The notes under the pieces were generated by a model. It made no database searches, was not told the origin of the DNA, and saw only the letters and a list, made by a program, of their open reading frames with translations. Source: Sphingomonas sp. (GTDB lineage: Bacteria; Pseudomonadota; Alphaproteobacteria; Sphingomonadales; Sphingomonadaceae). From it: a stretch of 11,014 bases of DNA. Below are positions 1-5,369 of the stretch, piece by piece. Positions within the stretch are counted from its first letter, which is position 1. Each line of letters begins with the position of its first letter. The stretch spans positions 1 to 11,014 of the forward strand of contig JACCSV010000031.1 of assembly GCA_013812805.1 (NCBI GenBank), read 5' to 3'. Both the position numbers and the translations under genes were made by a program.

Positions 1-363
1 CTTTCGAAAGGTCAATTCCCTTCGCCTGCAATCTTCGACGCACCAGCTGCTCGGCCGCTTCGCGCGGAATGCGTTTTCGATCCACGTAAGGGGCTGTTAA
101 TCCGAGAACATCAGACGCACTTTGACGTGCGGCGTGATCACCTTCATCACGTCAGTGGCGACATCGGCAAAAGGTGCTGTCCCCAGGAATCCCTCGTCTC
201 GCCACGAAAGCCAAATATACTCTTGCGGCTCGAATTCGCCGGGTGCGACAATCTTGCCCGGCGGAACTGATTTCGCGCTAGGCGCTGGCTGCGATCTGGC
301 TTCGGCTGCGCCCACCGTGGACAGCGCAGCCAATACCGCACAATGAAAAATCGTCCTCAGCAT
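1..363 (-). pseudogene. Agmatine deiminase / peptidyl-arginine deiminase-like exported protein, frameshifted and cut by window edge
   Basis: The ATG at 363 is preceded by a strong GGGGGAG ribosome-binding site. The product opens with a signal peptide (MLRTIFHCAVLAALSTVGAA, then ARS), followed by a stretch around residues 40-88 (GEFEPQEYIWLSWRDEGF, later VKVRLMFSD) that I recognise as the N-terminus of the agmatine deiminase / PAD_porph family. Members of this family hydrolyse a guanidino group, for example agmatine to N-carbamoylputrescine. The frame stops after 88 residues at 97-99, yet the family fold needs over 300 residues. In another frame the protein continues without a stop from about 100 to base 1 (LTAPYVDRKRIPREAAEQLV, then RRRLQAKGIDLSK). 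One missing A in the plus-strand run at 99-100 would restore a single frame reading FSD-LTAPYVDRKR. The catalytic part lies outside the window. The gene is either recently inactivated or carries an assembly error; the family call is fairly secure, the exact substrate is not. Confidence 0.7.
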
Positions 364-433
364 AGTAGCTCCCCCGAATGGTTCAGGTTTGAGCCGAAGA
401 CTGAAGCAAGTCCAGCTGTTCGCTGACCGGCCC

Positions 434-521
434 AATGTCCGCTTTCCACCCATTCCAGACATTCACGGCGAATCGGCCAGGTTGCGCTGCCAATGGCCGC
501 TAAGGGTGGAAAGCGGACATT
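434..521. repeat. 88-bp element with 18-bp perfect inverted ends (AAGCGGACATT palindromic repeat)
   Basis: The left arm AATGTCCGCTTTCCACCC (434-451) and the right arm GGGTGGAAAGCGGACATT (504-521) are exact reverse complements, with 52 bp between them. CCC directly abuts both outer ends (431-433, 522-524), which may be chance or a short target duplication. The element fills the gap between two minus-strand genes and ends 4 bp from the stop codon of the DUF2306-like gene, so its RNA could fold into a long hairpin at that gene's 3' end. No transposase is encoded. The arms resemble short repeats widespread in Sphingomonadales that are often mis-annotated as tiny ORFs; this comparison is from memory. 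Confidence 0.8.
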
Positions 522-525
522 CCCA

Positions 526-1148
526 TCACGCGCGATGGGCAACCGCCTTGCTGCCAGCTTTCCACTGGAGCGCGATCTCACAGACTACAAAGGGCACGAT
601 CCAATTCACCCAAATCGCGGCAGTGACACTCTCCGGGCCGAGATTGGGGAACACATTAACATTCGTCGCTATGCGACACCCGACGAAGGTCCACGTCAAC
701 ACGTAGCTCCGTATCATCCAGTCCCGGTGCACGAGGAAACGGCGGTTGCGAGCGGACCGAAGTGCCATCGCAGCGACAGCTAACCATACCGCCGCCAGAG
801 TGCCGGTTGCTACGTATAAGCTGCGTGGTTCGTGGGGAGCTTCGACAGAGAGAGCGAGTGCAGACAACGCCATGATGCTGCCCAAACCGAGGTAGGTATA
901 GCCAAACCATTTGTGGCGTTTGAAGGCTTTCTTTGTCCAGCCGATATACAACGCGCCGCCGCCAGCGACGATGATGGAAACCCCACCAACCACGTGCAGA
1001 TACAGCGTTATGCCATGTTGCAGGTGAGCCGGTGCTTCGGCTGCGTCGAGGATGGGAACGGCGAAGAACCAGAGAACGGGAACGGACGAAATGATCGCTA
1101 TCGCGAAGAGTATCCCGGAACTTTCATAGCGAGCGGTCGAGACGCCAT
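526..1148 (-). pseudogene. DUF2306-like multi-pass membrane protein, 5' end frameshifted
   Basis: The intact part (GTG 993 to TGA 526, 155 residues) is hydrophobic with about four membrane segments, roughly residues 3-18, 31-48, 58-78 and 126-144. It carries a His-Arg-Asp-Trp-Met-Ile-Arg-Ser-Tyr motif (HRDWMIRSY, about residues 89-97) that I associate with the DUF2306 family of predicted inner-membrane proteins. Function is unknown. The same frame stays open upstream to 1167 and encodes a further convincing membrane helix (GILFAIAIISSVPVLWFF), but contains no ATG, GTG or TTG there. An ATG at 1148 with an AGGGGGAAG ribosome-binding site is in the neighbouring frame. Adding one T to the TTT at 1122-1124 on the plus strand would join them into a 207-residue protein starting MASRPLAMKSSGILF. 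I therefore read this as one gene with a one-base deletion, real or from assembly. The GTG at 993 has no good ribosome-binding site and cuts into the fold, so it is probably not the native start. Confidence 0.6.
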
Positions 1149-1194
1149 TGGACTTCCCCCTGCGTCAATCCATACACCTTGGCTCCGCCGCATC

Positions 1195-1225
1195 AATGTT
1201 CGCTTTGGGTAAGCGGACATTCCCA
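1195..1225. repeat. Second, diverged copy of the AAGCGGACATT palindromic repeat
   Basis: AATGTTCGCTT (1195-1205), a 5-bp loop, then AAGCGGACATT (1211-1221) form an 11-bp inverted repeat with one mismatch. The 15 bases AAGCGGACATTCCCA at 1211-1225 are identical to those at 511-525 in the first element, in the same orientation. The copy lies just upstream of the DUF2306-like gene, so the two copies bracket that gene. Confidence 0.65.
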
Positions 1226-1492
1226 CGAAGATGAACGAAGGTCTGCTTCTGAGACACTGGTCGGCAGGGTTGAACGTCCGGGATGGGCGCAAAGCAGCTA
1301 TTGGTCGGCCTTGGAGTAGGTCTCCACGAAGGGGCGCTTCGACTATTCGGCGCCATGGGTTTGCGCGCACACTGGGGCCTGGGTCCTCCCGTCCGAAGGA
1401 CCACGAAAGAGCTTTCACCGGAGCTGCACCGGACTCGGATTCCGCCAATTTGCCAGCGGCGCCCGTAGTCTTTTGTTTTGTAACGGTAAAAA
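1226..1492. other. Non-coding stretch between repeat and tRNA gene
   Basis: I see no credible gene here. The long open frames crossing it run through the tRNA gene or the repeat and have no family resemblance. Small hairpins such as CGAAG-GGGCG-CTTCG (1327-1341) and broken fragments reminiscent of the neighbouring repeats suggest degraded repetitive DNA. Confidence 0.4.
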
Positions 1493-1567
1493 TGGTGGGC
1501 GTGGCAAGGATTGAACTTGCGACCCCTGCGATGTCAACACAGTGCTCTACCACTGAGCTACACGCCC
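1493..1567 (-). tRNA. tRNA-Val (anticodon GAC)
   Basis: Read on the minus strand, a full cloverleaf is present. The acceptor stem GGGCGTG (1567-1561) pairs with CACGCCC, the D arm is GCTC-AGTGGTAGA-GC, and the anticodon stem CTGTG/CGCAG closes the loop TTGACAT with anticodon GAC. The T arm is GCAAG-TTCAATC-CTTGC, the discriminator base is A, and the 3' CCA is encoded. It reads the valine codon GUC (wobble GUU). A run of five T follows directly after CCA (1492-1488) and may help end the transcript, though no separate hairpin is seen. A possible minus-strand promoter TTGCGC-17 bp-TACATG lies upstream but is weak. No integrase or duplicated tRNA end marks this as an attachment site. Confidence 0.95.
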
Positions 1568-1665
1568 ACTCGGGCCGGGCATGTAGAGGCGCATGTCCGC
1601 CCGCGCAAGGCGCTGATCGGCCTACTAACCCATTCCAACAAGGTGGGGGCGCTGGCCTACGCCGC

Positions 1666-1681
1666 GATGGCCTAGGCCATC
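1666..1681. promoter_or_regulatory. 16-bp perfect palindrome upstream of the carbonic anhydrase gene
   Basis: GATGGCCTAGGCCATC is perfectly self-complementary and sits about 95 bp upstream of the carbonic anhydrase start, between it and the divergent tRNA gene. A second palindrome, CCCCGCGGGG, lies at 1713-1722. Perfect dyads of this size are typical of operators for dimeric regulators, but no regulator is identified and the role is a guess. Confidence 0.3.
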
Positions 1682-1763
1682 CCCGGCGGGACTTTCTTCG
1701 ATTGGTCAGAACCCCCGCGGGGTGCTGAACCGTTCACTTGAGCAGGGGGCATTTCAAAAACAT

Positions 1764-1769
1764 AGGAGA
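1764..1769 (+). promoter_or_regulatory. Ribosome-binding site deciding the GTG start of the carbonic anhydrase gene
   Basis: AGGAGA lies 6 bases before the GTG at 1776. It favours that start over the in-frame GTG at 1722, which has no such site and would put 18 unrelated residues in front of the Tat signal. Confidence 0.75.
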
Positions 1770-1775
1770 AGATCA

Positions 1776-2522
1776 GTGAATGACGAGTCGAATCCGAATA
1801 CAGTTACCCGTCGCGGCGCAATGACCGGTGCAGCGGCGATCGCGGCGGCGGTAACGGTGCCGCTGGGGGGACGAGCCTTTGCAGCAGCGCCGCCCAACGT
1901 TGCCAACCCCGCGCCGGCGTCGCTGACTCCGGGGCGAGTGCTGGAAATGCTGAAGCGCGGCAACCGCGAATTCCTTGCCGGCAGGGCCGTCCCTACTGAT
2001 TCCGACGGACGCCGGCGGCTCGAGATCGCACGGGCGCAATATCCGATCGCCGTCCTGGTCTCCTGTTCCGACAGCCGGGTTCCCCCCGAGCTTCTGTTCG
2101 GCCGCGGCCTGGGTGAGCTGTTTATCATCCGAAATGCTGGAAACACCATCGACACGGTAGCGATGGGCAGCCTCGAATATGCGGTGGTCGAGCTCAACGT
2201 GCCCTTGGTGGTGGTAATGGGCCATGAGCGGTGCGGCGCAGTCGCCGCCGCGGTCTCCGTGGTGCAGGATGGCACGACCTTCCCGGGGAGCATCGGCAAT
2301 ATGGTCGAACCGATCATTCCTGCCGTTCTCGATGCCCGCAGGCGCAATCCGCCCGACCTGCTCGATGCCTCGGTCCGGGCCAATGTCAGCCGAACCGTCG
2401 GCCGCCTTCGCGAATTTTCAGAGCCGATGATTCTGGATCGCCTGCGCCAGGGCAAGCTGCGGGTGCTTGGCGCTCGCTACGACCTTGACGATGGGAACGT
2501 CGATTTCTTTGACGAAGGCTAG
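1776..2522 (+). CDS. Tat-exported beta-class carbonic anhydrase
   Basis: This is a zinc enzyme interconverting CO2 and bicarbonate. The 248-residue product begins with a twin-arginine signal (Thr-Arg-Arg at 11-13, a hydrophobic Ala/Val stretch to about 30, likely cleavage after AFA near residue 36), so it should be exported folded to the periplasm. The beta-class metal and active-site residues are all visible: Cys97-Ser-Asp99-Ser-Arg101 (SCSDSRVPPE) and His150-Glu-Arg-Cys153 (GHERCGAV). Cys97, His150 and Cys153 bind zinc, with the Asp99/Arg101 dyad. The following ELFIIRNAGN and GSLEYAV segments are also typical. The GTG start is set by AGGAGA six bases upstream. The gene stands alone and converges on cpdR with only 5 bp between the stops. 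Beta-class enzymes are often cytoplasmic, so the export signal is a notable point. Confidence 0.92.
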   Translation: MNDESNPNTVTRRGAMTGAAAIAAAVTVPLGGRAFAAAPPNVANPAPASLTPGRVLEMLKRGNREFLAGRAVPTDSDGRRRLEIARAQYPIAVLVSCSDSRVPPELLFGRGLGELFIIRNAGNTIDTVAMGSLEYAVVELNVPLVVVMGHERCGAVAAAVSVVQDGTTFPGSIGNMVEPIIPAVLDARRRNPPDLLDASVRANVSRTVGRLREFSEPMILDRLRQGKLRVLGARYDLDDGNVDFFDEG

Positions 2523-2527
2523 CTGAA

Positions 2528-2905
2528 TTACAGCCGCCCGTGCTGGTCCTCGGTCTGGAAGATGCGGTCGACTTCGGCGACGAGGTCCTTCAGGTGGAAC
2601 GGCTTCGACAGCATCTTCGCCTCGGGCGCTGCTCGGCCGCTCTGCAGGGCAACCGCAGCAAAACCGGTGATGAACATGACTCGGATCGACGGGTCCATCG
2701 CCGAGGCCTTCTGGGCAAGCTCGATCCCGTCCATTTCCGGCATGACGATGTCGGTGAGGAGCAGGTCGAACTGGTGACTTTCCAGAAGCGGGATGGCTTC
2801 GGTGCCGCAACCGACCGCTTCGACCTCATAGCCGACGCGCTGCAGCGCGCGCTGCAGATATTCGCGCATCGACGCATCGTCTTCGGCAAGGAGGATTCGC
2901 GGCAT
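2528..2905 (-). CDS. cpdR: CpdR-type cell-cycle response regulator (stand-alone receiver domain)
   Basis: This is a 125-residue single receiver domain with no output domain. Key residues are Glu8-Asp9-Asp10 (acidic pocket), Asp52 (phosphoacceptor in LLLTDIVMPEMDGIEL), Thr in FITGFAAVAL, and Lys in LSKPFHLKDLV. In Caulobacter, unphosphorylated CpdR acts with the ClpXP protease at the cell pole and promotes CtrA turnover. The FITGFAAVAL and SKPFHL segments strongly match my memory of CpdR, and the position next to a divergent N-formylglutamate amidohydrolase also fits alphaproteobacterial gene order. I choose ATG 2905 because the product then begins MPRILLAEDD like its relatives. A GTG lies directly before it, and AGCAGG overlaps that GTG, so spacing is short. 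A generic CheY-like regulator is the alternative. Confidence 0.87.
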   Translation of the reverse strand: MPRILLAEDDASMREYLQRALQRVGYEVEAVGCGTEAIPLLESHQFDLLLTDIVMPEMDGIELAQKASAMDPSIRVMFITGFAAVALQSGRAAPEAKMLSKPFHLKDLVAEVDRIFQTEDQHGRL

Positions 2906-2990
2906 CACCTGCTTCTATGCGCCCAAGCCTTAAAATTTTCCAGACACAAGCGGTTGCGGGACGCGTTAACGGCGCCAGGATGCTTCTAGA

Positions 2991-3845
2991 GTGAGACCAC
3001 CAGTGCACGAGCCCCTGCCAAGCCCGATCGTCCATCCGCCGCGCGGCGACTTGCCGGTGCTGCTGTCGGTGCCGCATGCGGGGCGCGATTATCCCGACTG
3101 GCTGGTGGCGATGGCGCGCGGTGGCCTCCAATCGCTCCTCCCGCTCGAAGACCCGCTGGTCGACCGGCTGGTGTGGCGCGCGCTGGGCGAGGGGATTGCC
3201 GCAGTCATTGCCCGAGCGCCGCGGGCTGCCGTCGACTGCAACCGCGCCGAGGACGAGATCGATCCGGCCAGCGTCCATGGACAACCAATGCCGGCCGGCC
3301 GGCCCAGCGCTCGGGCCCGAGGGGGGCTCGGCATCGTCCCCTCGCGCACCGCGCGCCACGGCAATCTATGGCGCCGATCGATCAGCTTGCCGGACCTCGA
3401 GCAGCGCCTTGCCGGAGCGTACCGGCCGTACCATGACGCGGTCGCGGCAAACCTGGATGCGCTGACGCGGCGCTTTGGTTGCGCGCTGCTGCTCGACTGC
3501 CATTCGATGCCGCCGGCGGCGGGCGGGGCGGCCGTGGTCTTCGGCGACCGCTACGGGCGAAGTGCTGCGCCGTGGCTGGCAGCCGGAGCTTCGCGCATTG
3601 CCGCGAAGCAAGGCTTTTCGGCAGCGATCAACGATCCGTTCGCGGGCGGTCACGTCGTCGAAAGGCACGGCGCCCCGCATCTCGGCATCCACGCGGTCCA
3701 GATCGAAATCGACCGCCGCTGCTATCTGACCGATACAGGCGAGCCAGGCCGGGAGTTCGACCGAATCGCGGTGCTGATCAAGACGGTCGCGGTCGAGCTG
3801 GGGAGCCAGCTCCTCGAGCAACGGCTCGACACCGCCGCGGAGTAA
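2991..3845 (+). CDS. N-formylglutamate amidohydrolase family protein
   Basis: The 284-residue product fits the FGase family (PF05013), which hydrolyses N-formylglutamate to glutamate and formate in histidine breakdown, though many members act on undefined N-acyl substrates. Likely metal and active-site residues are His29-Ala-Gly31 in LLSVPHAGRDYP, Asp82-Cys-Asn-Arg85, Asp169-Cys-His171 in LLLDCHSMP, and Glu239-Ile-Asp241-Arg near the end. No other histidine-degradation gene is in the window, so a role in the hut pathway is not supported by context. The start is GTG 2991, with AGGA at 2977-2980 ten bases upstream; GTG 3003 is also possible. It diverges from cpdR across 85 bp (2906-2990) that must hold both promoters. 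An AT-rich TTAAAATTTT block (2930-2939) and a TTAAC half-site (2966-2970) occur there, but no full CtrA box is seen. Confidence 0.88.
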   Translation: MRPPVHEPLPSPIVHPPRGDLPVLLSVPHAGRDYPDWLVAMARGGLQSLLPLEDPLVDRLVWRALGEGIAAVIARAPRAAVDCNRAEDEIDPASVHGQPMPAGRPSARARGGLGIVPSRTARHGNLWRRSISLPDLEQRLAGAYRPYHDAVAANLDALTRRFGCALLLDCHSMPPAAGGAAVVFGDRYGRSAAPWLAAGASRIAAKQGFSAAINDPFAGGHVVERHGAPHLGIHAVQIEIDRRCYLTDTGEPGREFDRIAVLIKTVAVELGSQLLEQRLDTAAE

Positions 3846-3872
3846 TCCGCCGGCACCGCCGCGGTCGCAGGT

Positions 3873-4667
3873 TCAGGCGTCGGCGGTCGCCGGTTCCGGC
3901 TTGCCGATCGGGCCTTTGCCCTGCTGCACCTGGCGGTTGAACAGGTCGCGGATCTGCGACAGCGAGAATAGGTGGGCGAACAGCAGCGGTAGCATGCCGT
4001 TCTGGTTCATCTTGCGCAGCTCGTCGCCGCGCAATTCCCGCAGCTTTTCCTCATCGATCATCTGGAAGCCGCGATAGATGAAGGGTTTTTCCGCGCCTTC
4101 CGGCTGAATCGCCACTTCACCGTCCATCAGCAGCCCGCTCTTCTTCAGATCCTCGAGGAAGGCGCCGGTCCGCTGCCCGGCGGTCTCGAACTGCTCGCAA
4201 AATTGCAGGATCGCCTTGGTGGTCTCGGTGGGTGCCCCCTCGTCATCGAACAGCCGCTCGCCGTCTTCGAAATCGCCCACCGAGTTTAGCGTCGGGTCGA
4301 AGCATAGCGATAGCTCGTCGGTGTCGGGCCGCAGCCGCGCCAGCAGGAACGGGTAGCGGCGGACGTAGGCTGGAATGTAGATGTCGTCCTCGACCGGCAT
4401 TCCCTCGTCGTCGAGGTAGGTATTGACGCCCTCGCTCAGGCCCATCAGCGCCAGCGGAACCGGGCTGTCGCCGGTTGCGAAGATGATCGGATAGTGGCGG
4501 GCGAGAAGCGGGAATTCATCCACCGTGACCGGGATCGCGTGGGCCTTGCCGACCGCTGGCGCCTTGTTGACCCGCTTGATCTTCATCTTGCCGTGGAGCG
4601 ACGAGCTCAGCGGCTCCAGCGAGCTGTACAACAACGGCAGAGATTGCTTGGGCGCTTCGGTCGCCAT
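3873..4667 (-). CDS. SapC family protein
   Basis: The 264-residue product matches the SapC family (PF07277), named for a Campylobacter fetus surface-layer locus. In alphaproteobacteria its molecular role is not established. Recognisable features are the opening LPLLYSSLEPLSSSLHG, the segment HAIPVTVDEFPLLARHYPI, the ALMGL segment, the YIPAYVRRYPFLLA stretch and a C-terminal HLFSLSQIRDLF helix. No signal peptide or membrane segment is visible, so the protein looks cytoplasmic. The start ATG 4667 has a good GGGAGA site (4680-4675, spacing 7) and gives a family-like N-terminus; an in-frame start at 4799 adds 44 unrelated residues and is rejected. The gene converges on the amidohydrolase with 27 bp between stops. 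The surface proteins or TonB-dependent transporters that I recall beside other SapC genes are not present here. Confidence 0.85.
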   Translation of the reverse strand: MATEAPKQSLPLLYSSLEPLSSSLHGKMKIKRVNKAPAVGKAHAIPVTVDEFPLLARHYPIIFATGDSPVPLALMGLSEGVNTYLDDEGMPVEDDIYIPAYVRRYPFLLARLRPDTDELSLCFDPTLNSVGDFEDGERLFDDEGAPTETTKAILQFCEQFETAGQRTGAFLEDLKKSGLLMDGEVAIQPEGAEKPFIYRGFQMIDEEKLRELRGDELRKMNQNGMLPLLFAHLFSLSQIRDLFNRQVQQGKGPIGKPEPATADA

Positions 4668-4855
4668 TCCTATGTCTCCCGGAGAGTTGCGGTTCGCTTC
4701 GAGCAGTGTCCCGAGCGAGCCAAAGATTTGGCGCCAGCCTCTATGCAAGGCCCGTAACTTTCGCAACCTGTCCTTGGCCGGAATCCGGCGCCCGTCCAAT
4801 TCATTGATCGTTCAAGCCTTAGCTGCGAGCAGGCTCGCTCCATGGTCGGCCGCTG
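4668..4855. other. Divergent intergenic region between SapC gene and the small secreted protein gene
   Basis: This 188-bp region should hold promoters for both flanking genes. I see no clear -35/-10 pair. A 13-base near-palindrome, GCCGGA-A-TCCGGC, lies at 4777-4789. Confidence 0.3.
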
Positions 4856-5290
4856 ATGATCCTGTTCGTATCGCTGCTCCCGGCCCTGGTCGGCCTGTCG
4901 GCTGTCGAGCAAGCCCCTTTCCCACAGGCGCGAACCACCTTCAATCAGGACGAGTTCGTCACCCGCGTGCCGGTGCAGCTGCGTTCGAAGGCGTCGCGCT
5001 TCGTGTGGACAGAGGTGCGGGGGCCAAGATGCATTGCCTCGCACTACATCCGCGGGGCGCTGCTGTCGGGCCGCAATCATGTTGACTTCGTGATGAGCTC
5101 CGAGCGCCGCTTTCGTGCGACGTTCGGCAATGCCTGCCCGGCGCTCGATTTCTATGATGGATTCTACGTCAACTCGCCGAACCGGCTGATTTGCGCTGGA
5201 CGCGACGAGATTCGATCGCGGATGGGCGGGAGCTGTTCGATCGAGTCGTTCCGCCAGCTGGTCCCGCTCCGGCGGGTGGCGATTCCTTGA
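4856..5290 (+). CDS. Small secreted protein with four cysteines, function unknown
   Basis: The 144-residue product starts with a short hydrophobic signal (MILFVSLLPALVGLSAVEQA), suggesting export to the periplasm or beyond. The mature part has exactly four cysteines (59, 94, 113, 127), in the settings PRCIAS, GNACPALDFYDGFYV, RLICAGRDEIRSRMGG and GSCSIESF. They could form two disulfide bonds. I have a vague recollection of similar short proteins in sphingomonads with the CPALDFY / C-RD-I-SRMGG-C pattern, but no function is known to me. No clear ribosome-binding site precedes ATG 4856; the start is chosen because it gives the signal peptide. Codon use is like its neighbours, so I regard the gene as real. 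The stop overlaps a TTGACA hexamer at 5287-5292. Confidence 0.7.
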   Translation: MILFVSLLPALVGLSAVEQAPFPQARTTFNQDEFVTRVPVQLRSKASRFVWTEVRGPRCIASHYIRGALLSGRNHVDFVMSSERRFRATFGNACPALDFYDGFYVNSPNRLICAGRDEIRSRMGGSCSIESFRQLVPLRRVAIP

Positions 5291-5315
5291 CAATTCTACC
5301 AACGCGGCAGTAGCC
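5287..5315 (+). promoter_or_regulatory. Possible promoter for the DEAD-box helicase gene
   Basis: A perfect -35 hexamer TTGACA (5287-5292) overlaps the stop of the preceding gene. The hexamer 17 bp downstream, GTAGCC (5310-5315), is a poor -10. The position, 80 bp before the helicase start, is reasonable; a transcript from here would carry the hairpin at 5328-5357 in its leader. Confidence 0.3.
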
Positions 5316-5327
5316 CCCAATCAGTTA

Positions 5328-5357
5328 GCGGCAGGCGTTTACCGCCGCCTCTTTTTT
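5328..5357 (+). terminator. GC hairpin plus T-run just upstream of the helicase gene (terminator or attenuator)
   Basis: GCGGC (5328-5332) pairs with GCCGC (5344-5348) around an 11-base loop, followed by CTC and six T (5352-5357). This is the form of an intrinsic terminator. It lies after the small secreted protein gene but only 12 bp before the helicase ATG at 5370, too close for a promoter to fit between. If the helicase is transcribed from upstream, its RNA must pass this structure. Confidence 0.5.
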
Positions 5358-5369
5358 ACCGGATTTTCA

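Noticed and set aside
1098..1553. 151-codon minus-strand open frame
   Set aside because: It starts inside the tRNA-Val gene and runs through the repeat; only its last 16 codons (from ATG 1148) matter, as the displaced start of the DUF2306-like gene.
1580..1675. Open plus-strand stretch of about 31 codons ending at the palindrome (reads KALIGLLTHSNKVGALAYAAMA)
   Set aside because: It looks protein-like but has no usable start, begins next to the tRNA, and matches no family I know; it may be a gene remnant but I cannot support it.
1493..1775. Genomic island attachment at the tRNA-Val gene
   Set aside because: No integrase, no repeated tRNA 3' end and no mobile genes are visible on either side within the window.
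2906..2990. CtrA binding site in the cpdR-amidohydrolase promoter region
   Set aside because: TTAA occurs at 2930 and 2967 but not with the 7-base spacing of a full CtrA box, so only isolated half-sites are present.
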